Below, piece after piece: positions 33,988-44,390 of a stretch of DNA of 64,000 nt. Origin of the DNA: Arachnia rubra (GTDB lineage Bacteria > Actinomycetota > Actinomycetes > Propionibacteriales > Propionibacteriaceae). Position 1 is the first letter of the stretch, and every line of letters starts with the position of its first letter. The stretch is taken from positions 248,001 through 312,000 of the forward strand of contig NZ_AP024463.1 in the NCBI RefSeq assembly GCF_019973735.1, in the 5' to 3' direction. Below the pieces are notes generated by a model. The model searched no databases. It saw only the letters and a program-made list of their open reading frames with translations, and was not told the DNA's origin. The position numbers and the translations under genes were made by a program.

Positions 33988-36378
33988 TTGTCCCGTGTAA
34001 TGATGTCTCACATGGATGTTTCCTGTATGGCTCCTGTGCAGCCTGAGATCTGGGGGCGCGCCGAGTGGCCGCTCGGTGCGCATCTCACCGATGACGGTGC
34101 CACCTTTGCGGTGTACGCCCCCGACGCCACCAGGGTGCAGCTTGAGTTCTTCCCCAATGCCCTCGGCGCCGACTCCGCCGCCTCCTATCCGATGACGAAG
34201 GGAGCCGACGGGGTGTGGCGCGCCCATATCAGCGGAGTCTTCGAGTTCGACCTCTACGGCTTCCGGGCCTGGGGCCCAAACTGGTCCTGGGATCCCGTCT
34301 GGGTGCCCGGCAGCTCCGTCGGCTTCGTCACCGACATCGACGAGCGCGGCAACCGCTTCAACCCCAACAAGGTGCTCTTCGACCCCTACGCCCTGGAGAT
34401 CACCCACAACGTCTACTCCGACGCGATCCTGGAGACTGGCCTCGACGGCGGGGCCTTCGGGACCGGTGGTGACGACTACCGGGGGGTGCCGCGGCGGCAG
34501 GTCGACACGGGCCGCATCGCACCCAAGGGCGTCATCCTGCGTCCCACCAGCCCGGCATTCACCAAGCCGAGGTTGCCGGGGGAGAAGGCCGCCATCTACG
34601 AGGCCTCGGTGTCCCAGCTCGTCGGGCATCCGTCGATCGTCGGCCTCGGCACGCTGCTCAGCAGGGAGCCGGGCTTCGAGGACGTGGTGAACATTCCCGA
34701 GGAGTACCTCGGCACCTACAAGGGCGTCGGCATGATGGCTCCCTATCTCAAGGCGCTCGGCATCACGACTCTGGAGCTGCTGCCCATCCACGAGACCAAC
34801 CAGTCCGAGTCGTCGCGCGAGGGACACACGAACTCGTGGGGCTACATGACGCTGTCGTTCTTCGCCCCCAACCGCAAGTACGCCTATGACAAGTCGCTGG
34901 GCGGGCCGACCAGGGAGTTCCAGCAGATGGTGGCGGCTTTTCACGCCGCCGGGCTGGAGATCTACCTGGACGTCGTCTACAACCACACCGCGGAGGGCGG
35001 CAACTGGAATGGCGACCCGAACACCGTCGGCTTCACCTCCCTCGGCGGGTTCGCGGCCGCGGAGTACTACGTGATGACGTCGTCACATGCGCTGGTCGAC
35101 GGCGCGACGGGCACCTCCAACCAGCTCAACTACTCCTCACCCATGGCCCAGCGGCTGGTGCTGGACTCGCTGCGGCACTGGACGTCCGAGATGGGGGCGG
35201 ACGGCTTCCGGTTCGACCTGGCCACCGTCCTGGGCCGCAAACCGAACGAGGCCGACCGCGAGGACTGGGACAACCAGCGGCGCTTCTTCACCGACCATCC
35301 GCTGCTGGCCGACATCGCCAGGTTCGCCGACGAGCAGCACATCGAGGTCATTGCCGAGGCCTGGGATCTGTGGGGCTATGAGGTCGGCAACTTCCCGCAC
35401 GGCTGGGGGGAGTGGAATGGGCGCTACCGCGACGCGGTCCGCAGGTTCGCCAAGGGCGACGGCAACGTCCTGGAGTTCCTGGACGTCGTCAATGGCGATC
35501 ACAGCCACTTCGCCGACAACGGTGGACCCCAGAAGACCATCAATTTCATCGACGCCCATGACGGCTTCAACATGGCCGACCTGGTCAGCTACCAGCAGAA
35601 GAACAACGACCAGCCCTACCCGTTCGGGCCCTCCGACGGCGGGTCGGACGACAACATGTCGTGGGACTCCGGAGGGTCGCAGGAGCTGCGCCGGCAGCGG
35701 GTCCGCAACTTCCTGACCATCCTGCTGTTCTCGCGCGGGGTGCCGATGTTCGTGGCGGGCGACGAGTTCGGCCGCACCCAGAACGGCAACAACAACCCGT
35801 GGGCGATCGACTCAGTGGCGATGTGGAACAACTACGCCATGATCCCCACGAATGCGCCCCAGCAGGTGGCGGTCGCGCCCGACGCCACGGACGCCGCATA
35901 CCACGACAACCTTGGGGTTTTCGAGACGGAGCCGCTGGTCAACGGGCTGTTCAGGTTCACCACGTTCCTGGCGAAACTGCGGCAGCGGCACGAGTCACTG
36001 CAGCAGAAGTACTACGGTGACCTGGTGCCTGATGACCAGGACGTCTCCTACCTGTTCTACACCCCGTCCATGGAGGGTGACCTGCAGGACGGTGACCGGG
36101 CGCTCAGCGTCTACATCAACTCACCTGGTGACAACTTCCTGATGATGGTGAACATGGCTGACGCGGAGGTCGGATTCACTGTGCCGACGCCCGCTGATGG
36201 CAGGGTGTGGCGTCGCCTCGTCGACACGGGAGTCTGGGCGGAGCCCGCCAGCAACTTCTGGCCGGAGGGCACCGGGATCCTCCTGGAGGGTGTGGTGTGG
36301 GTGCAGCCGTGGTCCGTGGTTGTGTGGCATGACACCGTGGCCCCGGAGGAGTCCGGCGGCGGGCGGGCCACGTCGTAA
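33988..36378 (+). CDS. glgX: glycogen debranching enzyme GlgX (GH13 isoamylase)
   Basis: The ~796-residue protein has an N-terminal CBM48 domain (WPLGAHLTDDGATFAVYAPD ATRVQLEF) and a GH13 barrel. The catalytic residues are nucleophile Asp in GADGFRFDLATVLG, acid/base Glu in IEVIAEAWDLWGY, and the third Asp in TINFIDAHDGFNM. YLDVVYNHTAEGG is region I. It hydrolyses alpha-1,6 branches of glycogen. The start is uncertain: a TTG at 33988 has AGGGGAA at the right distance, while ATG codons at 34000, 34003, 34012 and 34027 are also possible. It is a single gene with a strong terminator. Confidence 0.9.
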   Translation: MSRVMMSHMDVSCMAPVQPEIWGRAEWPLGAHLTDDGATFAVYAPDATRVQLEFFPNALGADSAASYPMTKGADGVWRAHISGVFEFDLYGFRAWGPNWSWDPVWVPGSSVGFVTDIDERGNRFNPNKVLFDPYALEITHNVYSDAILETGLDGGAFGTGGDDYRGVPRRQVDTGRIAPKGVILRPTSPAFTKPRLPGEKAAIYEASVSQLVGHPSIVGLGTLLSREPGFEDVVNIPEEYLGTYKGVGMMAPYLKALGITTLELLPIHETNQSESSREGHTNSWGYMTLSFFAPNRKYAYDKSLGGPTREFQQMVAAFHAAGLEIYLDVVYNHTAEGGNWNGDPNTVGFTSLGGFAAAEYYVMTSSHALVDGATGTSNQLNYSSPMAQRLVLDSLRHWTSEMGADGFRFDLATVLGRKPNEADREDWDNQRRFFTDHPLLADIARFADEQHIEVIAEAWDLWGYEVGNFPHGWGEWNGRYRDAVRRFAKGDGNVLEFLDVVNGDHSHFADNGGPQKTINFIDAHDGFNMADLVSYQQKNNDQPYPFGPSDGGSDDNMSWDSGGSQELRRQRVRNFLTILLFSRGVPMFVAGDEFGRTQNGNNNPWAIDSVAMWNNYAMIPTNAPQQVAVAPDATDAAYHDNLGVFETEPLVNGLFRFTTFLAKLRQRHESLQQKYYGDLVPDDQDVSYLFYTPSMEGDLQDGDRALSVYINSPGDNFLMMVNMADAEVGFTVPTPADGRVWRRLVDTGVWAEPASNFWPEGTGILLEGVVWVQPWSVVVWHDTVAPEESGGGRATS

Positions 36379-36394
36379 ACACGTCGTAAAAGGG

Positions 36395-36486
36395 CAGCCC
36401 ACGCTCTGGTAGGTAGCAGATCCTGGCTGGCAGGCCAGCCACGTGTTGCTACGTACCGGGGCGTGGGCTGGACTGTCTATTTTTTG
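36395..36486 (+). terminator. long-stem terminator after glgX
   Basis: CAGCCCACGCTCTGGTAGGT…GCA (36395-36418) pairs, imperfectly in the middle, with TGCTACGTACCGGGGCGTGGGCTG (36447-36470; given in part). An internal CTGGCTGGCAGGCCAGCCA hairpin forms the cap. A run of six T lies at 36479-36485, so this is a convincing intrinsic terminator on the plus strand. Confidence 0.8.
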
Positions 36487-36547
36487 GGACGGCCTGTATT
36501 TGACCCAGAGTCCGGGTAGGTTGCTGACTTATTTTTAAGGAGGCGCC

Positions 36548-38053
36548 ATGGATTCACAGACCTACCAAGCCATAGCCATGAGCACCTATTTCGTGTTCAT
36601 GCTCCTGATCGGGTTCTGGGCTTACCGCCGGACCAAGGACTTCGACGACTACATGCTCGCGGGCCGGGACCTGGGTCCGTTCGCCACCGCTCTGTCAGCC
36701 GGGGCGGCCGACATGTCGGGCTGGCTCCTGATGGGTCTGCCCGGTGCGCTGTACCTGAGCGGACTGGTCGAGCTCTGGATCGCCATCGGCCTGACCGCTG
36801 GTGCCTGGGTCAACTGGAGGTTCGTCGCGCCGCGGCTGCGGGCCTACAGCGAGGTGGCCGGCAATGCGATCACGATTCCCAGCTTCTTCGGCAACCGGCT
36901 GCACGACACCCGGCACCTGATGCGCATCACCTCAGGGGTCATCACGCTTGTTTTCTTCACTTTCTACGTCTCCAGCGGCATGGTGGCCGGGGGACGATTC
37001 TTCGAGGCCTCCTTCGGCATGGACTATCACCTCGGGATGCTGATTGTGGCGGGCAGCGTCGTGCTCTACACCCTCTTCGGCGGGTTCCTGGCCGTCGCCT
37101 GGACTGACACCGTCCAGGGACTGATGATGGTGGCGGCCCTGGTCTTCGTTCCCCTGGTTGGCGTCATCAACTTGGGTGGGATCGGCCCACTGCTGGATAC
37201 CATCAACGAGGTCGATATCAATACGTTCGTACTGTGGGGTGCGGCGACGACGGTCACGGGAGTGGTCTCGTCGCTGGCCTGGGGGCTCGGGTACTTTGGG
37301 CAGCCGCACATCATCGTGCGGTTCATGGCGTTGCGCACGCCGCAGGAGGCGATCGCCGGACGGCGGATCGGGATCGGCTGGATGATCCTGTCCTGTCTCG
37401 GGGCGGCGGGAACCGCCCTGGTCGGGATTGCGACCTACCGGCGTGACAAGGGGCAGCTCGACAACCCGGAGACCGTGTTCATCGCGCTGGGGCAGCTGCT
37501 CTTCCACCCGCTGATCGCCGGATTCATGATCGCTGCGATCCTGGCCGCGATCATGTCGACGATCTCGTCGCAGCTGCTGGTGTCGTCGTCGGCGCTGGTC
37601 GAGGACCTGTACAAGGTTTTCCGCAAGGACACCGGGCGTGGCGTCGGCATCTGGATGGGCCGGGGAGCGGTGATGCTGGTCTCCGTGGTCGCCGCGGCCA
37701 TGGCGTGGGAGGCCAACGACACGATCCTCAACCTGGTGGCCTTCGCCTGGGCGGGGTTCGGCGCCACCTTCGGTCCCGTGGTGCTGCTGAGCCTGTACTG
37801 GCGGCGGCTCACCACCGGCGGTGCCCTGGCCGGGATGATCGCCGGGGCGATCGCCGTCGCGGTCTGGGGCAATCTGTCCGGCGGCATCTTCGACCTCTAC
37901 GAGATCCTGCCGGGCTTCGTCATCAACCTGGCGGTCGCCGTCGGGATCAGCCTGGCCTCGCGGCCCGCGCCGGAGGTGGAGCAGGACTTCAAGGACACCG
38001 CCCGCCTGGTGACCCACTTCCAGCAGGGCGAGCTCGTCCCCGACGGCGACTAG
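36548..38053 (+). CDS. putP: sodium/proline symporter PutP
   Basis: The 501-residue SSS-family symporter has thirteen membrane segments. Visible are RTKDFDDYMLAGRDLGPFAT, LSAGAADMSGWLLMGLPGAL (Na+ site), VFFTFYVSSGMVAGGRFFEA, AWGLGYFGQPHIIVRFMALR (family signature) and AIMSTISSQLLVSSSALVED (second Na+-binding helix). It takes up proline with sodium. The ATG at 36548 follows a TTTTTAAGGAGG site. It stands alone between two terminators. Confidence 0.92.
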   Translation: MDSQTYQAIAMSTYFVFMLLIGFWAYRRTKDFDDYMLAGRDLGPFATALSAGAADMSGWLLMGLPGALYLSGLVELWIAIGLTAGAWVNWRFVAPRLRAYSEVAGNAITIPSFFGNRLHDTRHLMRITSGVITLVFFTFYVSSGMVAGGRFFEASFGMDYHLGMLIVAGSVVLYTLFGGFLAVAWTDTVQGLMMVAALVFVPLVGVINLGGIGPLLDTINEVDINTFVLWGAATTVTGVVSSLAWGLGYFGQPHIIVRFMALRTPQEAIAGRRIGIGWMILSCLGAAGTALVGIATYRRDKGQLDNPETVFIALGQLLFHPLIAGFMIAAILAAIMSTISSQLLVSSSALVEDLYKVFRKDTGRGVGIWMGRGAVMLVSVVAAAMAWEANDTILNLVAFAWAGFGATFGPVVLLSLYWRRLTTGGALAGMIAGAIAVAVWGNLSGGIFDLYEILPGFVINLAVAVGISLASRPAPEVEQDFKDTARLVTHFQQGELVPDGD

Positions 38054-38086
38054 CGATTGCCGCCAGGGACGGCGTGTGGACGGGTC

Positions 38087-38116
38087 GGGCGGGGCCTGGG
38101 ATCCCAGGCCCCGCCC
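38087..38116. terminator. bidirectional hairpin between convergent genes
   Basis: GGGCGGGGCCTGGG-ATCCC… is a perfect 30-bp palindrome (38087-38116) between the convergent putP and penicillin-acylase stop codons. It would form a 13-14-bp GC-rich stem on either strand. Confidence 0.75.
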
Positions 38117-38124
38117 GGATCTGG

Positions 38125-40869
38125 TCAGGCTGGGAGCAGCCTGAGGGTGTTGGTCGTGGCCGCCTCGACGGCCTCGCGGCTGAACGGCCAGTCGAACATC
38201 CGGCCCTCGGCCCAGGCCTCGAACTGGTCGTTGACGTGCGACGACCACGGATGTCCCGACGCTCCTGCCGAGATCACCCAGCGGGCATTGTCGATGTCAG
38301 CCATGTCGACGGTCATGCGCATCGAGGGGCCGCTGCCTATCTTGGAATAGTCCACCCGGCCGTCCTCCCCGACTGTGGTGTCAAACCAGGAGGCGTTGGG
38401 GGTGTACTGGGAGCCCCCGACCGGGCGTGGGGCCGCATTGAAGTGGTTCCGCACGATTTCGGGCAGGCCCTCGCCACCCAGCACCTGGTGGGTGGGTTTC
38501 TGCATATGGATCCTGCCCCAGGCCCACGTCGTGTGGTCCTCGCCCATCTGAGCGGTGAGGTCGGCATCGGCTGCGGCCCAGGCGCGCCGCATGATTGCGG
38601 CCGCGTCCTCCACCTCAGGCGTGGCTTTGTCGTCCCACAGCGGGTTCTGGGGGTCGGCGACCAGATTCCCCAGCGCCTGGGGAGGATCGGCGGAGGCCAG
38701 ATTTCCCAGGTCATCGCTGAGGGCGACGTGCGCGAGGTGGGAGTACAGCGCCGCCATGATCGCGGCGCCCTGTGAGTCGGTGGACATGTGGGCGCCGTCG
38801 GCATACCAGGCGGCGAGGACCTGCTGGAGCTCTTTCAGCCTGGGTTCGGTCAGCTCCACGCCCGTCAGGGCCGGGGCCAGTAGGTCGGCCTGGGGGGAGT
38901 GGTCGAGCAGCATGGTCTGCGATGCCTGCTCCACCGTGATCGGCCCCTCCGAGGCCATGCGGGCCAGGGCGTCGTACATCTGCTGCGACCGATACCCAGG
39001 GACATATAGCTGCACTCCGAGGAACGGGCCGCTGGCATCCGGGGTGATCAGCTGATTGGCGCTGGTGATGATCCCGTCGGGCGGGTTGAGCGCTGCGGGC
39101 ATGTCCTGCGGGGCGTAGAAGCCCTGCCAGTCGTAGCTGGAGTCCCAGCCGGGCCGGGGCCAGCGGCCGTCGGCGCCTAGGTTGTCGCTCTCGTGCGAGA
39201 CAGTGCGCTGCTGGTCAGCGGGGGCTTTGACCGGCCTGATGGGATACCTCCCAGGTGCCTGGTAGCCGATGTCACCGTCGGCGGTGGCGAACAGGAGACT
39301 CAGCGCCGGCTCCGTTAGGAGCGCGGCCGCGGCGGCCGCTCCGTCGGCATTGGTGGCGCGATTGAGTGTGAACATGCCTTCTCCGCTCTTGCTCGGCATC
39401 AGGGCCGTCCACTGGACGGCGACGGAGAAGTCGCCCGAGACCCCGGGCAGCTGCTTGAAGCTTTCATTGTCACCAGATGCGAATGGTGGGGCAGAAAGGC
39501 CCGAGACGATGGGGCCGTGCACGGACTCGCGGACCTCCACCTCGAACGGCTCACCGCCCGCCACCTTGAACGTTTCAGTGCGGGTCTTGTAGGCCAGGCA
39601 CTTACCATCGCGCCGGTAGGTGCCGTTTCCGGCATTCTGCTCCACCACCAGGTCGAACACATCGCCCATGAAGTTGGTGAAGGCCCAGGTCAGCTGGGGA
39701 TTGCGGCCGATGGCGACGCCCGGCTGTCCCGCGAAGGCGAAGCCCTCGACGTCGAAGGTGCAGTCGCCGTCGAGGGCGGAGCAGTGCAGCCCCACCTGCG
39801 ACCACACCGACGGGTAGCTCATTTGCAGGTGCGGGTCATTGCCGATGATGGGCTTGCCCGATGCGGTGTGACTGCCGGAGACGGCGAACGAGTTGGAGCC
39901 GATGCCCGGGCCCTTGCCCAGGGTCGACGGAATGGCGTCGAGGATCCGCTGCGCCTCCTGGAGCGCCTCGGTGGCTCCCCCGAGTGCGCTGGCCTGGGTG
40001 GTGGGTGCGGGGCTGGCCGGGGTGGTCTCGGCTGGCGCGGAGCCCTCTGAGGGCTCGGGGCAGTCGGTGGCCTCGGCCTCCTGCGTCGGCATCGGGAGCG
40101 GGTCGGCGACGGGGTAGTCGGAGCGGGGCCTCAGGTTGCCGGCCCCGTCGTCGAGCAGGATCGGCCGGTGGGTGGCCTCGTCGGGGGCCGGGAGCAGCTG
40201 CTCGACCGTGGCCGGGCTGCCCAGCTTCGAGAGCAACTGCATACGCCACGCCTCACTGCCGCCGGTGCTGAGCCCCGAGTTCAGCATCTTGAACTCGGCC
40301 AGCGAGTCGATGCCGTTCCACGGCTCGATGTCGCCGATGGGCAGGCTCAGTCCCATCACCGCGTATTCGTTGGCCACCTGCCACGGGGCCTTCCCTTTGA
40401 GGTAGGCGTTGACCCCGTCGGCGTAGGCCTGGTAGAAGCCGCGGGCCTCGTCGGACAGCAGGTCCCACTCCTGCTCGGCGACGCGCCGCAGGCCCACGGT
40501 GCGCATCGAGATGTCCGACTGCTTGCCTCCCTCACCGACCAGCTCGGACAACCGTCCGGCGGTCATGTGGCGGCCCAGGTCCATCTGGAAGAAGCGCTCC
40601 TGAGCCTGCACATAGCCTTGCCCGAAGAACAGGTCGTGGTCGCTGGAGGCGTAGATGTGGGGGACGCCCTGCGCGTCGCGGCGCACGGTGATCTCGTCGC
40701 CGGGCCCGGCGAGCGTGACCGCGCCGTCGTACTTCGGCAGCGGCGCGCGGATGATGGCGACGAGCACCGCCCCCGCGATGAGGGCGAGCGCGACGATGCT
40801 ACCCAGCGGGATGAGCAGCCAGTTGCGTATTCTGCGTCTGGTCTTGGATCTGTGTGTGGTCGTGGACAT
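38125..40869 (-). CDS. penicillin acylase-family Ntn amidohydrolase
   Basis: The ~914-residue protein is anchored by one N-terminal membrane helix (WLLIPLGSIVALALIAGAVL). The alpha-chain part has FFGQGYVQAQERFFQMDLGR and GRLSELVGEGG. A Pro/Thr/Ala-rich spacer follows (EGSAPAETTPASPAPTTQAS). The beta chain starts at the autocatalytic site GIGSNSFAVSGSHTASGKPI, where Ser becomes the N-terminal nucleophile. NDPHLQMSYPSVW is the conserved pocket strand. It may be an acyl-homoserine-lactone or beta-lactam-type acylase; the substrate is unknown. The start is the ATG at 40869; a longer frame upstream reads as antisense noise. Confidence 0.88.
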   Translation of the reverse strand: MSTTTHRSKTRRRIRNWLLIPLGSIVALALIAGAVLVAIIRAPLPKYDGAVTLAGPGDEITVRRDAQGVPHIYASSDHDLFFGQGYVQAQERFFQMDLGRHMTAGRLSELVGEGGKQSDISMRTVGLRRVAEQEWDLLSDEARGFYQAYADGVNAYLKGKAPWQVANEYAVMGLSLPIGDIEPWNGIDSLAEFKMLNSGLSTGGSEAWRMQLLSKLGSPATVEQLLPAPDEATHRPILLDDGAGNLRPRSDYPVADPLPMPTQEAEATDCPEPSEGSAPAETTPASPAPTTQASALGGATEALQEAQRILDAIPSTLGKGPGIGSNSFAVSGSHTASGKPIIGNDPHLQMSYPSVWSQVGLHCSALDGDCTFDVEGFAFAGQPGVAIGRNPQLTWAFTNFMGDVFDLVVEQNAGNGTYRRDGKCLAYKTRTETFKVAGGEPFEVEVRESVHGPIVSGLSAPPFASGDNESFKQLPGVSGDFSVAVQWTALMPSKSGEGMFTLNRATNADGAAAAAALLTEPALSLLFATADGDIGYQAPGRYPIRPVKAPADQQRTVSHESDNLGADGRWPRPGWDSSYDWQGFYAPQDMPAALNPPDGIITSANQLITPDASGPFLGVQLYVPGYRSQQMYDALARMASEGPITVEQASQTMLLDHSPQADLLAPALTGVELTEPRLKELQQVLAAWYADGAHMSTDSQGAAIMAALYSHLAHVALSDDLGNLASADPPQALGNLVADPQNPLWDDKATPEVEDAAAIMRRAWAAADADLTAQMGEDHTTWAWGRIHMQKPTHQVLGGEGLPEIVRNHFNAAPRPVGGSQYTPNASWFDTTVGEDGRVDYSKIGSGPSMRMTVDMADIDNARWVISAGASGHPWSSHVNDQFEAWAEGRMFDWPFSREAVEAATTNTLRLLPA

Positions 40870-41100
40870 GATCCTCCTTCGGTTGGCCCGGACGCTACGT
40901 CGCTCCCCAGGTGGGCACATCAGCCATCCGGGGGAGCAGGAATCCGCCGAGGGACGGGGTGAACCCTGAGTAGGGCCGTGGCTGGGCTTCCTGGGCCTGG
41001 ACTGCTGCCGTGGTTGCTACCCAGGCCTCGCCGATGGAATGACGCCGGGCTCCCCCAGATGGCGGATGCGTGCTTCTGAAATGTGGGTAGAGTCCAGCGC

Positions 41101-42264
41101 GTGAACTCCCCCGACCCGACGCAGCGCATCCTGTGGATGCTCTGGGGTTGCACTGCGGCCCTGACCGCGGCCTTCATGTCTTTCATACCGTTCTTGTCCG
41201 ATGTGGGCCTTCGAACCCCTCACGTTGAACAGGCATGGTGGCAAGCCCTATTGCTCTGGGTATATGTGGCCGCCCCGGTCATTGCGCAGTTCCTGCTGTT
41301 GCCCGCTTTCCGGCGGCGTGGCCTGGTGCTGTCCGCGGTCTGCCTGCTTCTCAGCGTGCTGTCTCCAGGTGGGTTCTTCCCGGCGGGGTTCATGGCGGGG
41401 GTGCTCCTCGGGATGCGCTTGAAGCTGTGGGCTCTGCCCATCGCGCTCGGGGTGCATGCCGCGGGGACGCTGCTCGGACTGGTTGTGGGCCAGTCCCCCC
41501 AGTGGTGGACGGATTGGCATACAGTGCTGCAAAACCTATTGACGTCTGTCGTGTACAACGTCACCGGGGTGCTGCTCGGCGTCCTGCTCACGAACCAGCA
41601 GGAGCTGGCTGAGGCCCGCGTCGCGCAGGCGCGTTCCCAGGAGCGGGCCCACCTCTCGCGTGAGATGCACGACTCTCTGGCCCAGCGCCTGTCGCTCATC
41701 TCCCTCCACGCTGCCGCCCTGGGCATCCGCCGCGACCTCGACGCCGAGCAGGTCGCCGACACTGCCGACACCGTTCGGACCATGGCTGCCGAGGCGGGCC
41801 GCGAGTTGCGCCAGATCCTCCACGTGCTCCACGACGACGGCTCCGGTGACCAGGCCGTCGTCACCTGGGAGGACATCACCCGCGCCGTCCAGCGGCAGCG
41901 CGACGCCGGGCTGGACGTCCACCTCGATGTCGGCCAGGAGTGGGCGCGGGCGTTCGACGAGGCTGATGTCGCCAGTCGTCACGCGGTTCTTCGCACCGTC
42001 GAGGAGGCGCTCAGCAACGCTCGCCGGCACGGTTCTGGAGGGTCGGCGGGGCTCAGCTTCACCGTGACCGGGACGACGCTGGTGGTCGACTGCGTCAACC
42101 CGTCCGCCCGGCGCGCCCGCCCGCGGCCTGGTCAGGGCCTGGGCTTGCCTGGCCTGCGGGAGCGGATGCGGCTGCTGGGTGGCCAGCTGCTGTTCGGCAG
42201 CGATGCGGGGCGGTTCACGCTCCGCGCGGAGCTTCCCGCCAGGAGGGAGTTCGCCCATGACTGA
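41101..42264 (+). CDS. sensor histidine kinase, HisKA_3 type
   Basis: The ~387-residue kinase has an N-terminal membrane domain with five to six segments ([40 protein letters not shown]). The phospho-acceptor motif is [20 protein letters not shown], followed by [20 protein letters not shown] and an ATPase domain with [20 protein letters not shown] and [18 protein letters not shown]. The start is a GTG at 41101 or 41083. It overlaps the next gene by 8 bp and forms a two-component pair with it. The signal is unknown. Confidence 0.88.
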   Translation: MNSPDPTQRILWMLWGCTAALTAAFMSFIPFLSDVGLRTPHVEQAWWQALLLWVYVAAPVIAQFLLLPAFRRRGLVLSAVCLLLSVLSPGGFFPAGFMAGVLLGMRLKLWALPIALGVHAAGTLLGLVVGQSPQWWTDWHTVLQNLLTSVVYNVTGVLLGVLLTNQQELAEARVAQARSQERAHLSREMHDSLAQRLSLISLHAAALGIRRDLDAEQVADTADTVRTMAAEAGRELRQILHVLHDDGSGDQAVVTWEDITRAVQRQRDAGLDVHLDVGQEWARAFDEADVASRHAVLRTVEEALSNARRHGSGGSAGLSFTVTGTTLVVDCVNPSARRARPRPGQGLGLPGLRERMRLLGGQLLFGSDAGRFTLRAELPARREFAHD

Positions 42265-42904
42265 CTGCATCCGTGTTGTCATTGCTGACGACCAGCCCCT
42301 CGTCCGCTCCGCGCTGCGCCTGATCCTGGAGGGCGACCCGGACGTGACCGTCCTGGGTGAGGCCGCCGATGGGCAGGGTGCCCTCGACGCGGCTCGTCGC
42401 CTCCGCCCCGACATCGTGCTGCTCGACCTCCACATGCCCGGCCGCGACGGGGTGTGGGCCAGCGAGCGGATCAGTGAGCTCGCGCCCGGCGTGAGGGTCT
42501 TGGTGCTGACGGCTTTCGACACTGACCGTCTCGTGTCCGCGGCCCTGCGGGCGGGTGCGGTCGGTTTCCTCCTCAAGGACAGCTCCTCGGAGCAGATCCT
42601 GGAGGCCGTCCACGACGCCGCGGACGGCGAGCGTCCGTTCTCCGCGGCGGTGCTGGATCAGCTGGTGGCGGCCACCGCTATGGCGGCTCCGTCGCGCCGG
42701 GTCCCGGACACCTTGACGACGCGGGAACGTGAGGTCGCGGTCCTGGTGGCGGAGGGCTTGGTGAACGGCGAGATCGCGGACCGCCTGGGGATTGGGTCGG
42801 CGACGGTCAAAACCCACGTCTCGGCCCTGCTGGAGAAGTTCCAGGTCAGGAACCGGGTGCAACTCGCGGTTGCGGTGGCCGAGTGCCAGCTGACGACCCC
42901 CTGA
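42257..42904 (+). CDS. NarL/LuxR-type response regulator
   Basis: The 215-residue protein has receiver [20 protein letters not shown], phospho-Asp in [14 protein letters not shown], Lys in GFLLKDSS, and LuxR domain [20 protein letters not shown] with [20 protein letters not shown]. The ATG at 42257 follows AGGAGG within the kinase gene. It is the partner of that kinase. No target operon is evident next to it. Confidence 0.92.
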   Translation: MTDCIRVVIADDQPLVRSALRLILEGDPDVTVLGEAADGQGALDAARRLRPDIVLLDLHMPGRDGVWASERISELAPGVRVLVLTAFDTDRLVSAALRAGAVGFLLKDSSSEQILEAVHDAADGERPFSAAVLDQLVAATAMAAPSRRVPDTLTTREREVAVLVAEGLVNGEIADRLGIGSATVKTHVSALLEKFQVRNRVQLAVAVAECQLTTP

Positions 42905-42934
42905 TCCGGCACCGGCCTGGCAGTGAATGCCTGG

Positions 42935-43162
42935 TGAGGTCGCTACCCCCGACTTTGGGGGTCGGCCTGGGCGGCGTATGGGTGCGGCCTCGGTGGGGAG
43001 CCGGCCGGCGCGTTTTAGGGCGTCGCGGAGGAGGTATTCGATTTGTGCGTTGACCGACCTCAGGTCGTCGGCGGCCCAGCGTGACAGGGCCGAGTGCACG
43101 GATGGATCGAGCCGGAGCAGCAGCTGTTTGCGCTCCGGCCGGTCCGGTGATGTGGGGGTCAC
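42935..43162 (-). CDS. small ribbon-helix-helix-like protein coupled to SPFH gene
   Basis: A GTG at 43162 overlaps the SPFH stop (GTGA), implying translational coupling. The product reads [20 protein letters not shown], then [20 protein letters not shown], a pattern like Arc/HicB-type ribbon-helix-helix proteins (LRLDPxLHxAL…NAQIExLLR), ending [10 protein letters not shown]. No in-frame stop follows: the frame stays open to 42215, antisense to the response regulator. The 3' end given here is therefore approximate, and a one-base shift in the C run near 42950 would give an early TAG. Small genes like this often follow SPFH genes in actinobacteria. Confidence 0.55.
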
Positions 43163-44064
43163 TGATACAGCGATCCTGCGTTGACTATGGGTGTTGCCCG
43201 CGAGTCGCCGCATAGCACGACCAGCAGGTTGGAGACCATGGCGGCGCGGCGCTCGTCGTCCAGGACCACGACGTCGGCGGCTTCCAGCTGGTTGAGCGCG
43301 TCCTGGACCATGGTGACCGCGCCCTCGACGATCTTCTCGCGGGCCGCGATGATGGCCGCGGCCTGCTGCCGCTGGAGCATCGCCTGGGCGATCTCGGAGG
43401 CGTAGGCCAGCGACGAGATCCGGGTCTCGACGACTCGCAGGCCGGCCAGCGCGATCCGCTCGGCGACCTCGTTGGCCATCTCCTGGGCGATCACCTCGGT
43501 GTCGCCGCGCAGCGTGATCTCGGTGTCCTGGTTGTCGTAGGGGTGGCTCATCGCGATGTGACGCAGCGCCGCCTCGGACTGGACGCGCACGAAGTCGATG
43601 TGGTCCTCGACGGCGTACTTCGCCTGCGCGGTGTCGGCGACCTGCCACACGACGATGGCGGCGATGTTGATGGGGTTGCCGTCGGCGTCGTTGACCTTCA
43701 GTTCGTGGGTCTCGAAGTTGCGGACCTTCACCGAGATCTTCTTTTTCACGCTGAAAGGCTTCACGAACCACAGGCCGGGCTTGCGGATGGTGCCGATGTA
43801 GGAGCCGAAGAACTCCAGCACCTTCGCGTCGCCAGGGCTGAGCATGCACAACCCGGAGGCGAGGACGGCCAGCGCAAGGGCGCCGATCCCGATGAGGATC
43901 GGCCCCAGGGGTAGGTTCTCGATGATGGACTGCTGGACGCCCAGGGCGATCAATCCGGCGGCCGCGACGATTCCCAGCAGGCCGACGGGAGCGGGCATGG
44001 TCCAGGCGCGGCGCTCATGCACGTCGACATCCGGGGTGGAGGGAAGCGGAACGTTGGTGGTCAT
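43159..44064 (-). CDS. SPFH/band-7 domain membrane protein
   Basis: The 301-residue protein has two N-terminal membrane helices ([40 protein letters not shown]) and then a band-7 domain: [80 protein letters not shown], and the oligomerisation helix [24 protein letters not shown] proteins form membrane scaffolds; the partner is unknown. It is coupled to the small RHH-like gene downstream. Confidence 0.88.
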   Translation of the reverse strand: MTTNVPLPSTPDVDVHERRAWTMPAPVGLLGIVAAAGLIALGVQQSIIENLPLGPILIGIGALALAVLASGLCMLSPGDAKVLEFFGSYIGTIRKPGLWFVKPFSVKKKISVKVRNFETHELKVNDADGNPINIAAIVVWQVADTAQAKYAVEDHIDFVRVQSEAALRHIAMSHPYDNQDTEITLRGDTEVIAQEMANEVAERIALAGLRVVETRISSLAYASEIAQAMLQRQQAAAIIAAREKIVEGAVTMVQDALNQLEAADVVVLDDERRAAMVSNLLVVLCGDSRATPIVNAGSLYQ

Positions 44065-44390
44065 GTCGAATCCTTCCTGATGATGTCAAAATGATATCAG
44101 ATTTTTTAGGACGGGTGCCAGGGTGGCTATCCATACGACCGGACAGGCGACGCTGTGGAGAGCGGTTGAGCCGCTGGAATCCGGGTCATCTCGGCAGGGA
44201 GTAAAGCTCCTTGTCGAACGGCGTCAACGATCATCCGGCGCAGCCCTACACTGCAGATAGCCGGGTTTCTGCGCTGCACATAGTCGGGTGGGCCGGCTTG
44301 TTTCCGTCCTCCTGCGGGCGTTGATGACGCACCCCGCTGCGGGCGGCTCGTGCTGGAGAGCCGACCTGCGACGGGGTGCGCGGCAGGTGG
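44065..44390. other. intergenic, 326 bp, with terminator-like hairpin
   Basis: The stretch lies upstream of the SPFH gene and downstream of the serine-hydrolase stop. A GC-rich inverted repeat, GCACCCCGCTGCGGG…CCTGCGACGGGGTGC, at about 44330-44380 would end the minus-strand hydrolase transcript. Two similar short strings (CTGCAGATAGCCGGGTTTCT and CTGCACATAGTCGGG) lie near 44250-44290. No gene is apparent. Confidence 0.5.

Noticed and set aside
36379..36490. Folded region after glgX considered as a tRNA or small RNA
   Set aside because: No tRNA T-loop (GGTTCGAATCC) or anticodon arm; the long stem followed by T6 is an intrinsic terminator.
42215..43849. Single 544-codon minus-strand protein
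   Set aside because: It is a fusion of shadow frames of the SPFH gene and the response regulator with a genuine small frame in the middle; only that middle part resembles protein.
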